Assembly: GCA_014904985.1 (NCBI GenBank)
Contig: MU129014.1
Span: forward strand, 67,256 to 104,334
From: Hydnum rufescens UP504
Lineage: Eukaryota > Basidiomycota > Agaricomycetes > Cantharellales > Hydnaceae
Direction: 5' to 3'
Length of the DNA stretch: 37,079 nucleotides
Under the pieces are notes generated by a model, which was given only the letters and a program-made list of their open reading frames with translations, had not been told where the DNA came from and did no database searches. The position numbers and the translations under genes were made by a program. Shown in pieces: positions 20,521 through 30,702 of the stretch; positions within the stretch are counted from its first letter, which is position 1; the number at the start of each line of letters is the position of its first letter.

Positions 20521-21429
20521 GGTCAGGGGACCCTTTGGGTCCTCTCCTGTGCAGTAAAAGCCGACCCAAAGGGTCCAAATCTATCTGCCTGAGGTGGATC
20601 AACCCTCTCTTATCATCCTGCACAATTTGAGTAATCTCTGCCCTGACCAACTGAACAAGCACCTGATAGTGCACAAGTGCATTTGCAAAGCATCACCAAA
20701 ATGAATCTCCTGTTTCAAACTCATACCCATGAGCTTTGAGGTACTCAACCAGAGTTGCAGCCCATGCTCTTTCATTGGGTGCCGTATGAAGAAATAGGGA
20801 GGCCACAAATTCGAGCATGTTGAGACTGACTGCCAATGTGGGGAAAAGAGGTGCACATGGAAAGAAACCATGCTCAACAAGCTGGATGGCAGCCAGATGG
20901 CATGGACAGACCATCAGCACAACCTCTTCCAGTCACTCCATGGAAATGCAGAGAACCCAAAGGGGTTGAGGTGCCCCACATCTACATACTGCAGGACTAT
21001 GGGGCTCTTCTGCCAAGAGGTCTGAGAAGTGCCCCTGAGTGACCTTCATGTAGGGACAGATAAGGCTGGGTAACATCTCTCTGTTCCATCTATCTGCTTG
21101 AGCAAGTTTATGAAGTGCATGCCAAGATCATTTGTCCTTCGTTACTTGTCTTTTACTCTGGCTCATTTCAGCTGCATATTGCACATCCACATGATCCCAG
21201 CTGAAGTACTCGGAATGTGTAAGGGGAGGATCAGGAGGGAATTGAGGCAAGACTGATGTTTCAAGGGAGGGCAAAGGCAAATTGGCAATGTCTCAGGCAG
21301 ATGCAGGTATAGAAGGGCCATCATGTGCCTAGGCCTTTTGGATGGAGGGGGCTCATGCTCACTACCTTGACTTGGAGGTAGTTTTTGTTTTTGGTGCATT
21401 TGTTTCTCCCTCCTCTTCTTGGCAGCCAT
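20489..21429 (-). pseudogene. KDZ transposase-associated gene, 5' fragment (CxC1-like cysteine cluster)
   Basis: From memory of the family this matches the N-terminal region of proteins carrying the cysteine-cluster domain associated with Kyakuja-Dileera-Zisupton transposases. It starts MAAKKRREKQMHQKQ at 21429 with a basic stretch. After one frame change near 21350 it reads HSEYFSWDHVDVQYAAEMS, then ICPYMKV, CRCGAPQPLWVLCIS, LEEVVLMVCPCHLAAIQL, FFPCAPLFPTLAVSLNMLEF, and NALVHYQVLVQLVRAEI, ending at TGA 20489-20491. The paired CRCG and CPC cysteines are visible. Three internal TGA codons fit Arg. The DDE transposase core is absent, so this is a truncated remnant. Confidence 0.7.
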
Positions 21430-21559
21430 GACTACAGCCAACATTATGTGAAAGCAAAGCAAGAAACTCAGAAATGGTGTTGATGAGGCCATACAATAGG
21501 AATGAATGATAGGCGAGGTGGCATGTGGGTGAGAAAAAACTTGACAATGGATGGATGGC

Positions 21560-22990
21560 GATTCACGCAAGAGACTGCACTGCACGACTGGCAAGAATAA
21601 TGGCGACTGCAGGTGAAACTGCGGTGTGACACTACCCGATGCTTTGAGATGGTGACAGGGTAGCGAGAAAAAACTCGAAAAAAGAGCTGGTTCACGCAAG
21701 AGATGGCACGGATAATGGCGACTGCAGATCGAAACTGCGGTGTGACACTACCCGATGCTTTGAGGGAGGGTGACGGGATGATGTACAGGCGAGTAACGCT
21801 TGAAAAAAGAGCTAGTTCGCAAGAGATGGCACGGATAGTGGCGACTGCAGACAGAACTGCGGTGTGACACTACCCGATGCTTTGAGAGAGGGTGACGAGA
21901 TGATGTATGGGTGAGATAAAAAAGAGCTGGTTCGCGCAAGAGGTGGCACGGATAGTGGCGACTGCAGACGGAACTGCGGTGTGACACTACCCGATGCTTT
22001 GAGAGAGGGTGACGAGATGGTGTATGGGCGAGATAACAGTCGAAAAAAAGAGCTGGTTCGCTCAAGAGATGGCACAGATAGTGGCGACTGCAGACAAAAC
22101 CGCGGTGTGACACTACCCAATGCTTTGAGAGAGGGTGACGAGATGATGTATGGGTGAGATAAAAAAGAGCTGGTTCGCGCAAGAGGTGGCACTGGATAGT
22201 GGCGACTGTGGACTAAAACCGCGGTGTGACACTACCTGATGCTTTGAGGGAGGGTGACGAGATGATGTATGGGCGAGATAACAGTCAAAAAAAAGAGCTG
22301 GTTCGCTTGAGAGATGGCATGGATAGTGGTGACTGCAGACAAAACTGCAGTGTGACACTACCCAATGCTTTGAGAGAGGGTGACGAGATGATGTATGGGT
22401 GAGATAAAAAAGAGCTGGTTTCGTGCAAGAAGTGGCATGGATAGTGGCTGACTGCGGACAAAACCGCAGTGACACTACCCGGTGCCTTGAGAGAGGGCGA
22501 TGAGGTGATGTGTGAGTGAGATAATGCTCAGAAAAAAGAGCTGGTTTGTGTAATAAATAGCATGGATAGTGGCGACTGCAGTTGAAACTGCGGTGTGACA
22601 CTACCCAGTGCCTTGAGGAGGGTGATGAGGTGATGTGCGAGTGAGATAATGCTTGAACAAACAGAGGATCCATGCAAGAGATGGCACAGATAGTGGCGAC
22701 TGCAAAACTGTGGTGTGACACTACCCGGTGCCTTGAGAGAGGGCGACGAGGTGACGGGTGAGTGAGATAATGTTCAAAAACAACAGAGGATCTGTGCAAG
22801 AACATGGATAGTGGCGACTGCAGTCAAAACTGCAGTGTGACACTACCCGGTGCCTTGAGTGAGATAACGCTGGAAAAAAAACAGGGGATCTGTGCAAGAG
22901 AAGGCATGACTCAGTCGAAACTGCAGTGTGACACTACCTGGTGCCTTGAGAGAGAGCAGCGATGTCACATCGACATTACTATTAATAATA
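21560..22990. repeat. Tandem array of 12 units of about 120 bp upstream of the KDZ fragment
   Basis: The sequence GTGTGACACTACCC recurs at about 21624, 21740, 21862, 21979, 22105, 22224, 22350, 22469, 22593, 22713, 22835 and 22926, giving spacings mostly of 116-126 bp. Each unit also has AAAAGAGCTGGTTCG, ATAGTGGCGACTGCAG and GCTTTGAGAGAGGGTGA. CpG is fairly well kept. The array lies directly 5' of the KDZ start codon, where subterminal repeats that bind transposase would be expected. Long frames through it are periodicity artefacts. Confidence 0.85.
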
Positions 22991-23170
22991 TTGCACATCG
23001 TGACAAATCCGTATGCTACATTTTTGCATGGGAATGAGTGGAACGATAGCACCAGGACATCATGCAGGTGGGGAAGTGGCGAAGGTGGGAAAAGAAAGGC
23101 CATTAAAAGAAAGGGGGTATGGTAGAAAGGGGTGGAAAGAAGGGGCCACGGATTTGAAAAGGGCCGTAGC
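22991..23170. other. Short interval, array edge to next gene
   Basis: It contains an AT-rich centre (TACTATTAATAATATTG near 22977) and a purine-rich stretch (about 23080-23140). No gene is supported. The outer end of the KDZ element may lie here but I see no clear terminal inverted repeat. Confidence 0.3.
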
Positions 23171-24149
23171 TCAAGGAATAAAATACTGTCGGGGTAGACG
23201 ATGTGTGCAGATGCCATCAATCGTGCCCTTCATGCTTGCATCACCGCCCCCATTGGACCAAACCAGAACCATGGGGTCCCGGTGTTTCTTCTGAAACTTC
23301 GGAAACCTCAATTGCATTGCTGCAGAAGCTAAATCAGTCGAGCTAGATTCAGCACTCGAAGCCACATTGGTGGCAGGTGATTTCCCCTCGCTCCGTACAC
23401 GCTTCGCAGTAGAGTCCTTTTCCATGGACTCGGTCGCCTTCCGCTTCGAGTTCGACGTCTCGATTGGGCGAACACGGGGCGGCTCCTTTCCTGTCGTCCA
23501 CAAGCTCCACTTGGGGAATGCCACCGGATTACTTGCCAAAGATGAAGGCCTTTGATACACCCCGGAGTGCAGCCGTCCCATGTCTTGACGAAGGCACTCT
23601 CGGTCCTCAGGGTCTCTGGCGATGGCCGCCAATGACTTGGTAGAGTTGCCCCTCCTCGTCATCAGTCAAAAACCGCTTGATTTGATTGTCCTTGAGGCGT
23701 TCAAACCCCCACAATCGAAGTTGTTTTTCTGAATTAGGCATACATTCCGACACCACGATTGGTATGTCGGGTTTGCCTTTGAGAACGGTTGAATACGGAT
23801 GTACACCAATCGAACGACGTTTTCGCATGTTCGACGGAATCGGAAGACACCTCAAGAACAAGGGCTGATAACTGGATGTGTTTTCGAGAATGAGAATTGA
23901 AACCAAAAGAGAGCGCAGTGCAGAACGTACTGAATATTGGCCCCAAACTGATACCAGTTGGACCTCAGCTATTATGCACCATCCTACCAGCATACCTAAT
24001 CCCTTCGAAAACAGCTTCTCTTTGTGGTCGATCCAATGGTTGGGTCGAAATCCACTGTCCATAAGGGGGACACCCATGCAAACGAAGAGATTGGATAACT
24101 CGACCATCGCGAAAAACAAGGGGCTAATGCGAAGCAGTGAATTTCGCAC
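23171..24149 (-). pseudogene. Hypothetical fungal gene, CpG-rich, frame change inside
   Basis: Two overlapping minus-strand frames look like consecutive parts of one protein. The upstream part contains RRSIGVHPYSTVLKGKPDIP and LKDNQIKRFLTDDEEGQLYQ. The downstream part (23662 to 23171) contains LAAIARDPEDRECLRQDMG, a Lys/Arg/Ser-rich region with KRKATESMEKDSTAKRVRS, and ends PRQYFIP. Joining them needs a one-nucleotide change near 23638. CpG is abundant, unlike the surrounding repeats, so this could be host DNA. The 5' part (above about 23950) is doubtful and may contain introns. No family is recognised. Confidence 0.45.
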
Positions 24150-24547
24150 TGAGCCTGGGCTCGTGGTAGATTCTCAGACTTCGAGGAGAGTACTGTACGG
24201 TAGAGTGTAGACGGCCCGAAGTCAAGAAAGAATTTTGAATCCGAACCGATCCAAAACGGAAAACCAGACTGAGCTAGGTTGATGAAATAATGTACATACC
24301 ATACAGCTCGCAAACAATTTTGGAATCCAATACACCCATTCCGCTCAAATTCTACTGAAGAAAAAGCCGCGGAAGCCATACCAGAATCCAGTCCACCCGC
24401 ATAGGAACCAGAACCAGCGTCTCTGCTGATTGTAAAGAACGAAGCAGAAATCCTCAAATTACGGGTCTCCTCAAGGTAAACACACATTACTGAATATTCA
24501 ATTTCCTCTTTTATTTAAAAAAAAGATAACAACAAAATTAGAATCGG
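24150..24547. other. CpG-rich interval without a defended gene
   Basis: Open frames continue on the minus strand to 24487 but without recognisable motifs. An A-run lies near 24519-24526. It could be the promoter or 5' exons of the 23171-24149 gene. Confidence 0.3.
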
Positions 24548-24948
24548 TTGCTACAGTATATACTTGACTGCGGACTTCCAAATCCTCAGTGGATAGTGGA
24601 GCGCGAAAAACAACAGGCACATCCACCATTTGCCACTGACTTGCTCGTGACTGTTAATGTCTTGGGGTTTGCTGTTCCCTCGGACCTACGCTCGGACCCC
24701 AGCACGGAACAGTGGATGAAGCCACGAAACTGGAGAATGATCGATCGATGACAAAGGCGAAGCCGGGGGATAACTGCAAGTGTGGGAGGGGAAATACAGG
24801 TGATCACTTGTTCCATGGTCTCCGAATGGCGGGGCATCCGGGTCGGGGTGTTTCTTCGGCATCCGATTCCCATAGGGGGATGGGTGAGAGGTCGTCCTGG
24901 ACGTCGAATGAAAAGTTCAAGAGGGAGTTGGGTATATGTTCGTACTGA
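24548..24948 (+). CDS. Two short overlapping frames, doubtful coding
   Basis: One plus-strand frame (24548-24751) reads CGLPNPQWIVEREKQQ and DPSTEQWMKPRNW; a second (24712-24948) reads GDNCKCGRGNTGDHLFHGL. The second has CKCGRGNTGDH, which vaguely resembles a small zinc-binding motif. They could be two exons or one frameshifted gene. There is no start or splice evidence strong enough to decide; the minus-strand frame through the same DNA is an alternative. Confidence 0.2.
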
Positions 24949-24999
24949 GTAGTCGTAGAAAGCCTGGATGGCTACAGGGTCCTGTGGAGGCTTGAATGC

Positions 25000-25802
25000 T
25001 ACAGGGCGGATTTAAGAATCATGTACGCCCAAATATGTTCATGAGCACCTACAAGAAGTTGGTATCCACCCCTGCTTGCTTTGTTGAACGATATCCAATG
25101 CCTCTTTCCAAAGAGCATAATACCTGCGCATGACCTCCCCGCCAGCATCCTCCTCCCAGTCAGCGATGTACACTTGTGGTTCATGAGCTTGCGAGAACTC
25201 GAAGTGTGTAGAAGGGACAGTGGACACGATACCAGAGAGGCTACTGCCCGAGGAATATGGTGATGAGTAGAGTCCAGGGACTTCTTCTGCAATCGTCTCG
25301 ACCATAGAAGATCAAGAGACAGATGTCCCCATGATCTAACGCGGGTAGAACTCGTGCTTAGAGGCCGAAATGTGTCCCCTGCACTAAGCATCATAACATC
25401 GATGCTTGGCTGAGACCCCGACTCGTTACAATCCGTCGCCAGGGGGGTATCGGGAGACATGAAGATAACTGTCGCCGAACGGGATGCGGTATGGTTCGAG
25501 GTGACGCTCTGAGTAAATGTTTGGTTGAATTGCAGCCGACAGAGGCCGGGTATACTCAGAAGAAGACCCTGATGGGGTGAGTGTAGGTTGACAATTAGGG
25601 TGTGTGGTACAAAATGGCTCGAAAGGGTTGACACTTCAATCCAAATCGACATGATGCAATGTTTGACCGGAAGCAGAATTTGGTCGGAAGCAAAATAACT
25701 TACTGCTACTATGGAACCTACGTCGACCTCAGGTACCCACGCACAGCCTTCCACCCTCGCGGCAAATCGCAGCGAGCTCAGTCGGCTGTCTGGGCCTGAC
25801 AC
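25000..25802 (-). CDS. Hypothetical ORF, uncertain
   Basis: A 267-codon open frame runs on the minus strand in CpG-rich DNA. A different minus-strand frame inside it (25305-25039), MVETIAEEVPGLYSSPYSSG...WEEDAGGEVMRRYYALWKEAL, looks more like real protein in composition, so the true gene may use that frame as its last exon. The 5' end overlaps the plus-strand ORF at 25711; both cannot easily be coding there. Function unknown. Confidence 0.25.
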
Positions 25803-26022
25803 AGTTCCATGTCAGCACTCTCAGGATGGGGCTCCAGATTCTGAGCCTGCTTCTGACCTCGCTCTCCGGAGTGGGCAAAGTTGCACCTCTAATCAAGAAT
25901 ATTCTGGATCGAGCCCTATGACCTGGTCCAAGGACGGAGATGCTGAGGCAGCGCCAGTCGACACTGCTTGGAGTGATCTGTTCGACAATCGGGAGAAGCT
26001 CGAAACGTATTCAAGAAGCTGA
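25711..26022 (+). CDS. Possible first exon of copy B gene 1
   Basis: An ATG-initiated frame, MEPTSTSGTHAQPSTLAANR, reads through a Ser/Pro/Asp-rich region to SDLFDNREKLET and a stop at 26020-26022. A consensus 5' splice site GTAAGT lies at 26039-26044 and AG acceptors at about 26081 and 26110, just before the long ORF at 26089. Low-complexity acidic N-termini like this are common in fungal nuclear proteins. Linking it to gene 1 is inference, and a one-base shift near 26010 would be needed for smooth reading into the donor. Confidence 0.35.
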   Translation: MEPTSTSGTHAQPSTLAANRSELSRLSGPDTVPCQHSQDGAPDSEPASDLALRSGQSCTSNQEYSGSSPMTWSKDGDAEAAPVDTAWSDLFDNREKLETYSRS

Positions 26023-27764
26023 CAGTTGCTGTTGAAACGTAAGTCATACCGTTGGTTCCCAAGTTTTTTTTAAATTTGTTAGCTGAATATGAATCATTTG
26101 GTGGATGCAGCATCGGCATGCTGTTACTTGCAGAAGGAGTGGTCATTGGTGTTCACAAGTAGCCAAAGGCACTTCCAATATTTCGGCGTCTCCTCGACAC
26201 TCCACCCCCCTGTTCGTCAAGCAGGGGTCCTGGATTCAGGTGATTATACTCTCAGGCCAACATTATTGGATGCAAATGCCCCCTATCGTGCATTCATAAC
26301 CCGTACTCAGTCGGACCCACCTTCCTATACCCCTGCGATGAATGTGCAGAACAACAGAGTCAAGACGATTTTGCCTTACTATCAATCGTTATTCACCAAA
26401 TTTTTCTCATTGTGTCATTGTGCTCTTGAACACTGGTCTTCTGTCACGAGGTACCTTAAAGTGCTGGATGTCCCCCTTCCCCCTATGAAACCAACTAGTC
26501 TTGGTCACTCCACCTCACTCGAATTCATACCTGACTCTGTTTGGGCAAGTGGGGATGTTCACTTGAATGTACTCACGAGGTTTGCTTACGACTGCCAAGG
26601 GTATGCTGAATACATGATGCATCTTGCCATTGACCACGTTGCCCGCACCTACAACCTGGACCTTCCTGTCTTTGGGATAGATGATCAACGAGTAGGGGCT
26701 GTATATCGCTTACCTCTTACTCCTGCGGATCGTCAAGCAGTAGATGATCTTGTGCGAATGGGTACACCAGTCTTTGGTGTTGTGGAGTATCCACATCGCG
26801 ACCATCATGATACTGTGCCCAATCGTTGTCCCGACTCTCCCGAGGCAGCCGCAGCTGCAGCAGCTGAATATTTTGCTGCAATGAAGAAGTGGGATGAGCA
26901 GAATGTTGATGTTGCCGAGTATATCATACACGTCGAGGTTCCACTGGTTCATGTGCAGCACCCGGTCAATTGGTTCATCAGGCCGCATTTGGGATATCCT
27001 GGTGAACTTGATCGCAATGATCGTCCTCTCTGTGAAGCTGCATCACACATTTTGCCTGCTGGCGAAATTTGCGAGACTGATGTGGTCGCTTTACGGGACT
27101 TCCTTGGTCGTGGCCCATGGCCTGCTGCCCAGGCATACAAGGTGCCAAAGTTCTATTACAAATACGAATTCGGGGAGGCAATAAAAATCTATGTCAATGA
27201 GGACAACGGTCCAATGGCTTCTTCATCGAAGGTGGTGGGCGATAACATGGAGGATCATGGTTTCAATATCTATGATGACATCATGGGGAACCCCTACAAT
27301 GAGGACAATGATAATTGGGAGAACGAGGGGACTACGATCTCAATCCTACTCCTCACTTGGACACAAAACAGGAGGCTGAAGCAAAGGCCCTAGTACTCGC
27401 TGCCGAAAGTGGAGATGGTACTGCAAAGTCTCAAATTACTAAAGTTCTTCAAGGTGCCCAGGGGAAGAAGAGGGGGAAATGGCACAATGGGAAGCCTCCC
27501 CAAACTGACTTCGAGACTGCAGTTATGCAATTGTGGAGATCCTCCAATGGCCCCTCAAAGGCGAAAAAAAAAGCAGGCAAAAAAACTTGCCCAGGAGAGA
27601 CAGCATGCCGAGGCAGACACAGCGGCAGCCCCCAGATCAGAGCACTGGAGGAGGCTCAAAGGCTTGAAGCAGAAAGACTGAAATGGGAAGCAGAAGAGCA
27701 TGTGCCACTTCAACAGGGTGGACATGCCTCTGTTGCACCTGCTCCCTCTTCTGTTCCTGCCCCT

Positions 27765-27960
27765 TCCCGGTTCCTGCCCCTCCGTTCCTGCCCCTCCAGT
27801 TCCTGCCCTCCAGTTCCTGCCCCTCCAGTTCCCTGCCCTTCCTGCCCTCCTGGTTCCTGCCCTTCCGGTTCCTGCCCCTCTGGTTCCTGCCCTTCCGGTT
27901 CCTGCCCCTCTGGTTCCTGCCCTTCCGGTTCCTGCCCCTCTGGTTCCTGCCCTTCCTGTT
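27765..27960 (+). repeat. 15-bp coding minisatellite, copy B
   Basis: Units of the type GTTCCTGCCCTTCCG alternate with GTTCCTGCCCCTCTG, giving VPAL-P/VPAP-L pentapeptides. There are about a dozen units here against three or four in copy A (about 4910-4955 on minus). Some units have indels that are not multiples of three and change the frame. Confidence 0.8.
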
Positions 27961-28129
27961 CCTTCTGCCCCTGCTTCTGTGCTGAATCCTGCTTGGCCAT
28001 GCACTCCGACCCCAACCCCTACTTCTCTTGAGCCTGGTTCTCCTCGCGCTCCCACATATTCTCCTGTCACTCCAGTGAGTGACCCATTTCCACCTTGTGC
28101 ACCATCTCCCCATTGTTTGTCCCCACCTC

Positions 28130-28375
28130 CTCATCAAGCACAATCCCCTCATCGTTTGCGATCCCCTCATTGTTTGCGATCCCCTTGTCATTTGCAATCC
28201 CCTTGTCGTTTGCGATCCCCTCGTCATTCGCAATCTCCTTGTCGTTCACGATCCCCTTGTCATGCATGATCCCCTCGTCATGCACAATCCCCTCGTCATG
28301 CACAATCCCCTCGTCATGCACAATCCCCTCGTCATGCACAATCCCCTTGTCGTGCACGATCCCCTTGTCATGTGC
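28130..28375 (+). repeat. 18-bp coding minisatellite, copy B
   Basis: Units of the type AATCCCCTCGTCATGCAC run here. One frame encodes SPRHAQ/SPCRLR hexapeptides resembling an Arg-Ser-Pro tract. It is longer than the copy A tract at 4560-4750. A TGA at 28267-28269 interrupts that frame where CGA would give the repeat Arg. Confidence 0.8.
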
Positions 28376-29934
28376 CATCTCCTCTTCATTGTGTGCCATC
28401 TCCCCCTCATGTGTCATTCCCTCCCTGCCGTGTGCCATTTCGCCACTGGTCCCTGTCTCTCCCCAGCCATGCCTGGTCCCACCATCGCCGGGCACCTTCT
28501 CCCCGCCCGCTCTGTCTTCTTTTCATTGGTCCCCCTCTCCTCCTCATCGAGCCTGGTCTCCCGCTCATCAAGGTCCATCCTTCCACTCTGGCCACCCCAA
28601 AGGAAGGCCAAGATCACCCCTGGAGCCACCAAGGGGGCCATGAGCAGTGCAACGAGAACCGCCAAGGGGACGACCTGGGGAGTTGGGAAGGCAATGGGAG
28701 CCATCAAGCTCCCGAGCATCCCAAGAGCTTGAGCACCGGAGCCATGGCTGCTTCAGGGATGATCATGATGGGCAGATGCGGGATGGACCTTGGCAGAGTG
28801 CCTCGTCTTCAAAGGCACCAACCCATCAGCCCCTGCCACAGCCAGCATGGAGGCCGTCCCTCTCTCCATCCCGAGAGTATGCACGTCCAGGCCCATCTCA
28901 ACTGCGTCGCCGCAGTCAGACACCGCCACTGTCCTCTGGACCGCCACCCAGTCGTCAGGATCCTCCATCGCCACCCCAACCTGAGGCTACACCTCTCCTG
29001 AGTCGCTTAGGGCCTGCGCCAACGCCGTTTCCTCAAGGCTCTGTGGCACCTACTGCCAGCGTTGCACCAAGTGTTTCAGACGTGAGCACGCTGTGGCCTC
29101 CACCAGAATGCCTGAGGCTAGCCCAATGGTATGCATTGGATATTGCGGGTGTCGATGGCCAAGAGGACCCCTTGACCTGGGTGCACCAGAACTCTCATCT
29201 GGGTGTGCTGGCAGCACGGAGGGTGAAACCCATTCGGAAGAAGGGCGCGATGTACCACATGTACCTCCTCTTCAAGGACGTGGCCAAATGGGATTCGTGT
29301 CGGAGCGTCTTGGTATCTTCGTGCGGTGGCAAGACACTTCTCCCTTTCCTGTACACAGGATACACTGGTGAATTGTTTTGGAGTCACTGAAGTAAGGTAC
29401 ATGCAGGAGGTGTACATCAATGCAATCTCAACTGCTGAGATCCAGGAGCTCCTGGCTGTTGGACCATGCCCTTACGCGACACCCGGTGATGCTATCCCTG
29501 AGATGCTCGACTATATTCGGTATCCTGCATTACTCGACCCTCGTCCTGCTCCTCCCAAGCATGAGCGAACTCGTGCCATGATTAGTGTCGAGTTTGACAC
29601 TGAATGGCTCAGCAGACGACTCCATCGTGCACGAAAGGAAGACCCAGGCTCCGTGACAGTCGGTATGCGACGCATGGAGATGCAGATGATCGCGCACAGG
29701 GCTCCGGCAAAGGGTACTGCTTTGGCTTTCTGTGAGAACATTTGGCCAGTGCCTGGGGGCACGATGATATCTGACATACGCCAGATCTCCAGATGGGCAT
29801 ATGCTGATCTTGGAGGGAGCGAGGTTCGTTCGAGCATGGAGAATTTTGGACGAACAAGGATCCGGCCGGCGTGGCGTATTGTCTTGGAGTTAAATAGGGA
29901 CCAGCCTCGATTCCACAAGTGGATTGATGAGTAG

Positions 29935-30702
29935 GTATATCTCTAGCCTTACTCTCGTTCATATGCTATTCGACCATCCCCTTCGCCACCAGCCCATTTC
30001 CCCACACCGCCAGCTCGTTGCTGCCTTCCCTCTGCCATTTCCTGCATCCCGTCGTTGCCTTCGACCTCCCGCACTTTCCTCTCTATCCTCCGTTCCTCGA
30101 CGTTAATATTATCATCTTACATATATCGCGCATGTACTCATTCATACAATAATATATACATCCGTCTGTACTGAAGAATCGTTTACCGGCAATGTCCGGG
30201 AATATCGTTCGCTCGCACAACATTAACAGTCTCTGGTGGAGTCTGGTTTTGGACAGTGTGACCATACACTCCCTATTTCCTGCTCCACTGAAGACTTTCC
30301 ATCCACTACACTCCTTCTACTGGCTTTTGGTCATCTTCCAACAAACCTGCGAAGTCCCAGGGCTACACCTTCCACTCCTACCTCTTGCCAGCCTTTGGGG
30401 GTTCTTGGAGAGTCTGGTCAAAGACGGTGCACACTGCACCCCTATCGCCTGCTTTCCATCTGCTTTTTTTGGCGTCTCGTTCACTCCTGCCGCACTCGCT
30501 GTCTTCCAACTACCCTACACTTTCAATCCCTCAAAGCCTGGTTTAGGACAGCACAGTTTTTTGCGCTCTCCCTATTCCTACTTTGCACCGTGTGATATCT
30601 CGCCATCCGTTCCCTCAACGTTGTAGCCTGAAGTTGCGAGGGTGCACTTTCTGTACCCCCCACTTCTACTACTTTTTTTCACGAGCTGACTCCTAGCCCG
30701 AT
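29935..30702 (+). promoter_or_regulatory. Spacer between copy B genes with pyrimidine-rich stretches
   Basis: No supported gene is present. Pyrimidine-rich stretches occur at about 30000-30100 and 30650-30680, the latter about 25-50 bases before the ATG of gene 2, as often seen upstream of fungal start codons. The spacer is conserved in copy A (2269-3034). Confidence 0.35.

Larger units (their letters stand above)
26089..29934 (+). pseudogene. Copy B, gene 1 (Pro/Ser-repeat protein), frameshifted
   Basis: This is the longer homologue of 3035-5858; function unknown. First comes a 434-codon ORF with a conserved block (FAYDCQGYAEYMMHLAIDHV, VFGIDDQRVGAVYRLPLTP, HPVNWFIRPHLGYPGELDRN, KVPKFYYKYEFGEAIKIYVN). 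An acidic stretch follows, ending in a G4 run at 27327-27330 where copy A has G5, so the frame shifts. Then come QGAQGKKRGKWHNGKPPQTD, a 15-bp Pro/Ala repeat (about 27765-27960), an SP-R/H repeat (28130-28375), a Pro/Ser linker (QEPLPQP-like), and the C-terminal block WVHQNSHLGVLAARRV, QEVYINAISTAEIQELLA, RQISRWAYADLGGSEV. It ends at TAG 29932-29934. TGA lies at 28267 and 28641; an extra base near 29353 breaks the YVDTLVN junction intact in copy A. Confidence 0.65.

Noticed and set aside
21748..22805. Long overlapping ORFs through the 120-bp array
   Set aside because: They exist in several frames and simply repeat the array; composition follows the DNA period, not a protein.
21560..22990. Regular repeats considered as a CRISPR array
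   Set aside because: The whole unit of about 120 bp is repeated with no unique spacers between short repeats, and the context is fungal transposon DNA.
27555..28495. Opposite-strand ORFs with QEPEG and HDEGIV repeats
   Set aside because: They mirror the coding minisatellites of gene 1; conservation between copies A and B supports the plus-strand gene 1 frame at the flanks.
28641..28643. TGA as clear proof of copy B decay
   Set aside because: Copy A has the same TGA at the matching place, so it predates the duplication or the frame is spliced or shifted there.
30192..30626. 144-codon ORF between the copy B genes
   Set aside because: It is open in copy A too, but no homology to known proteins is evident and overlapping frames are equally long; the spacer location argues against a gene.
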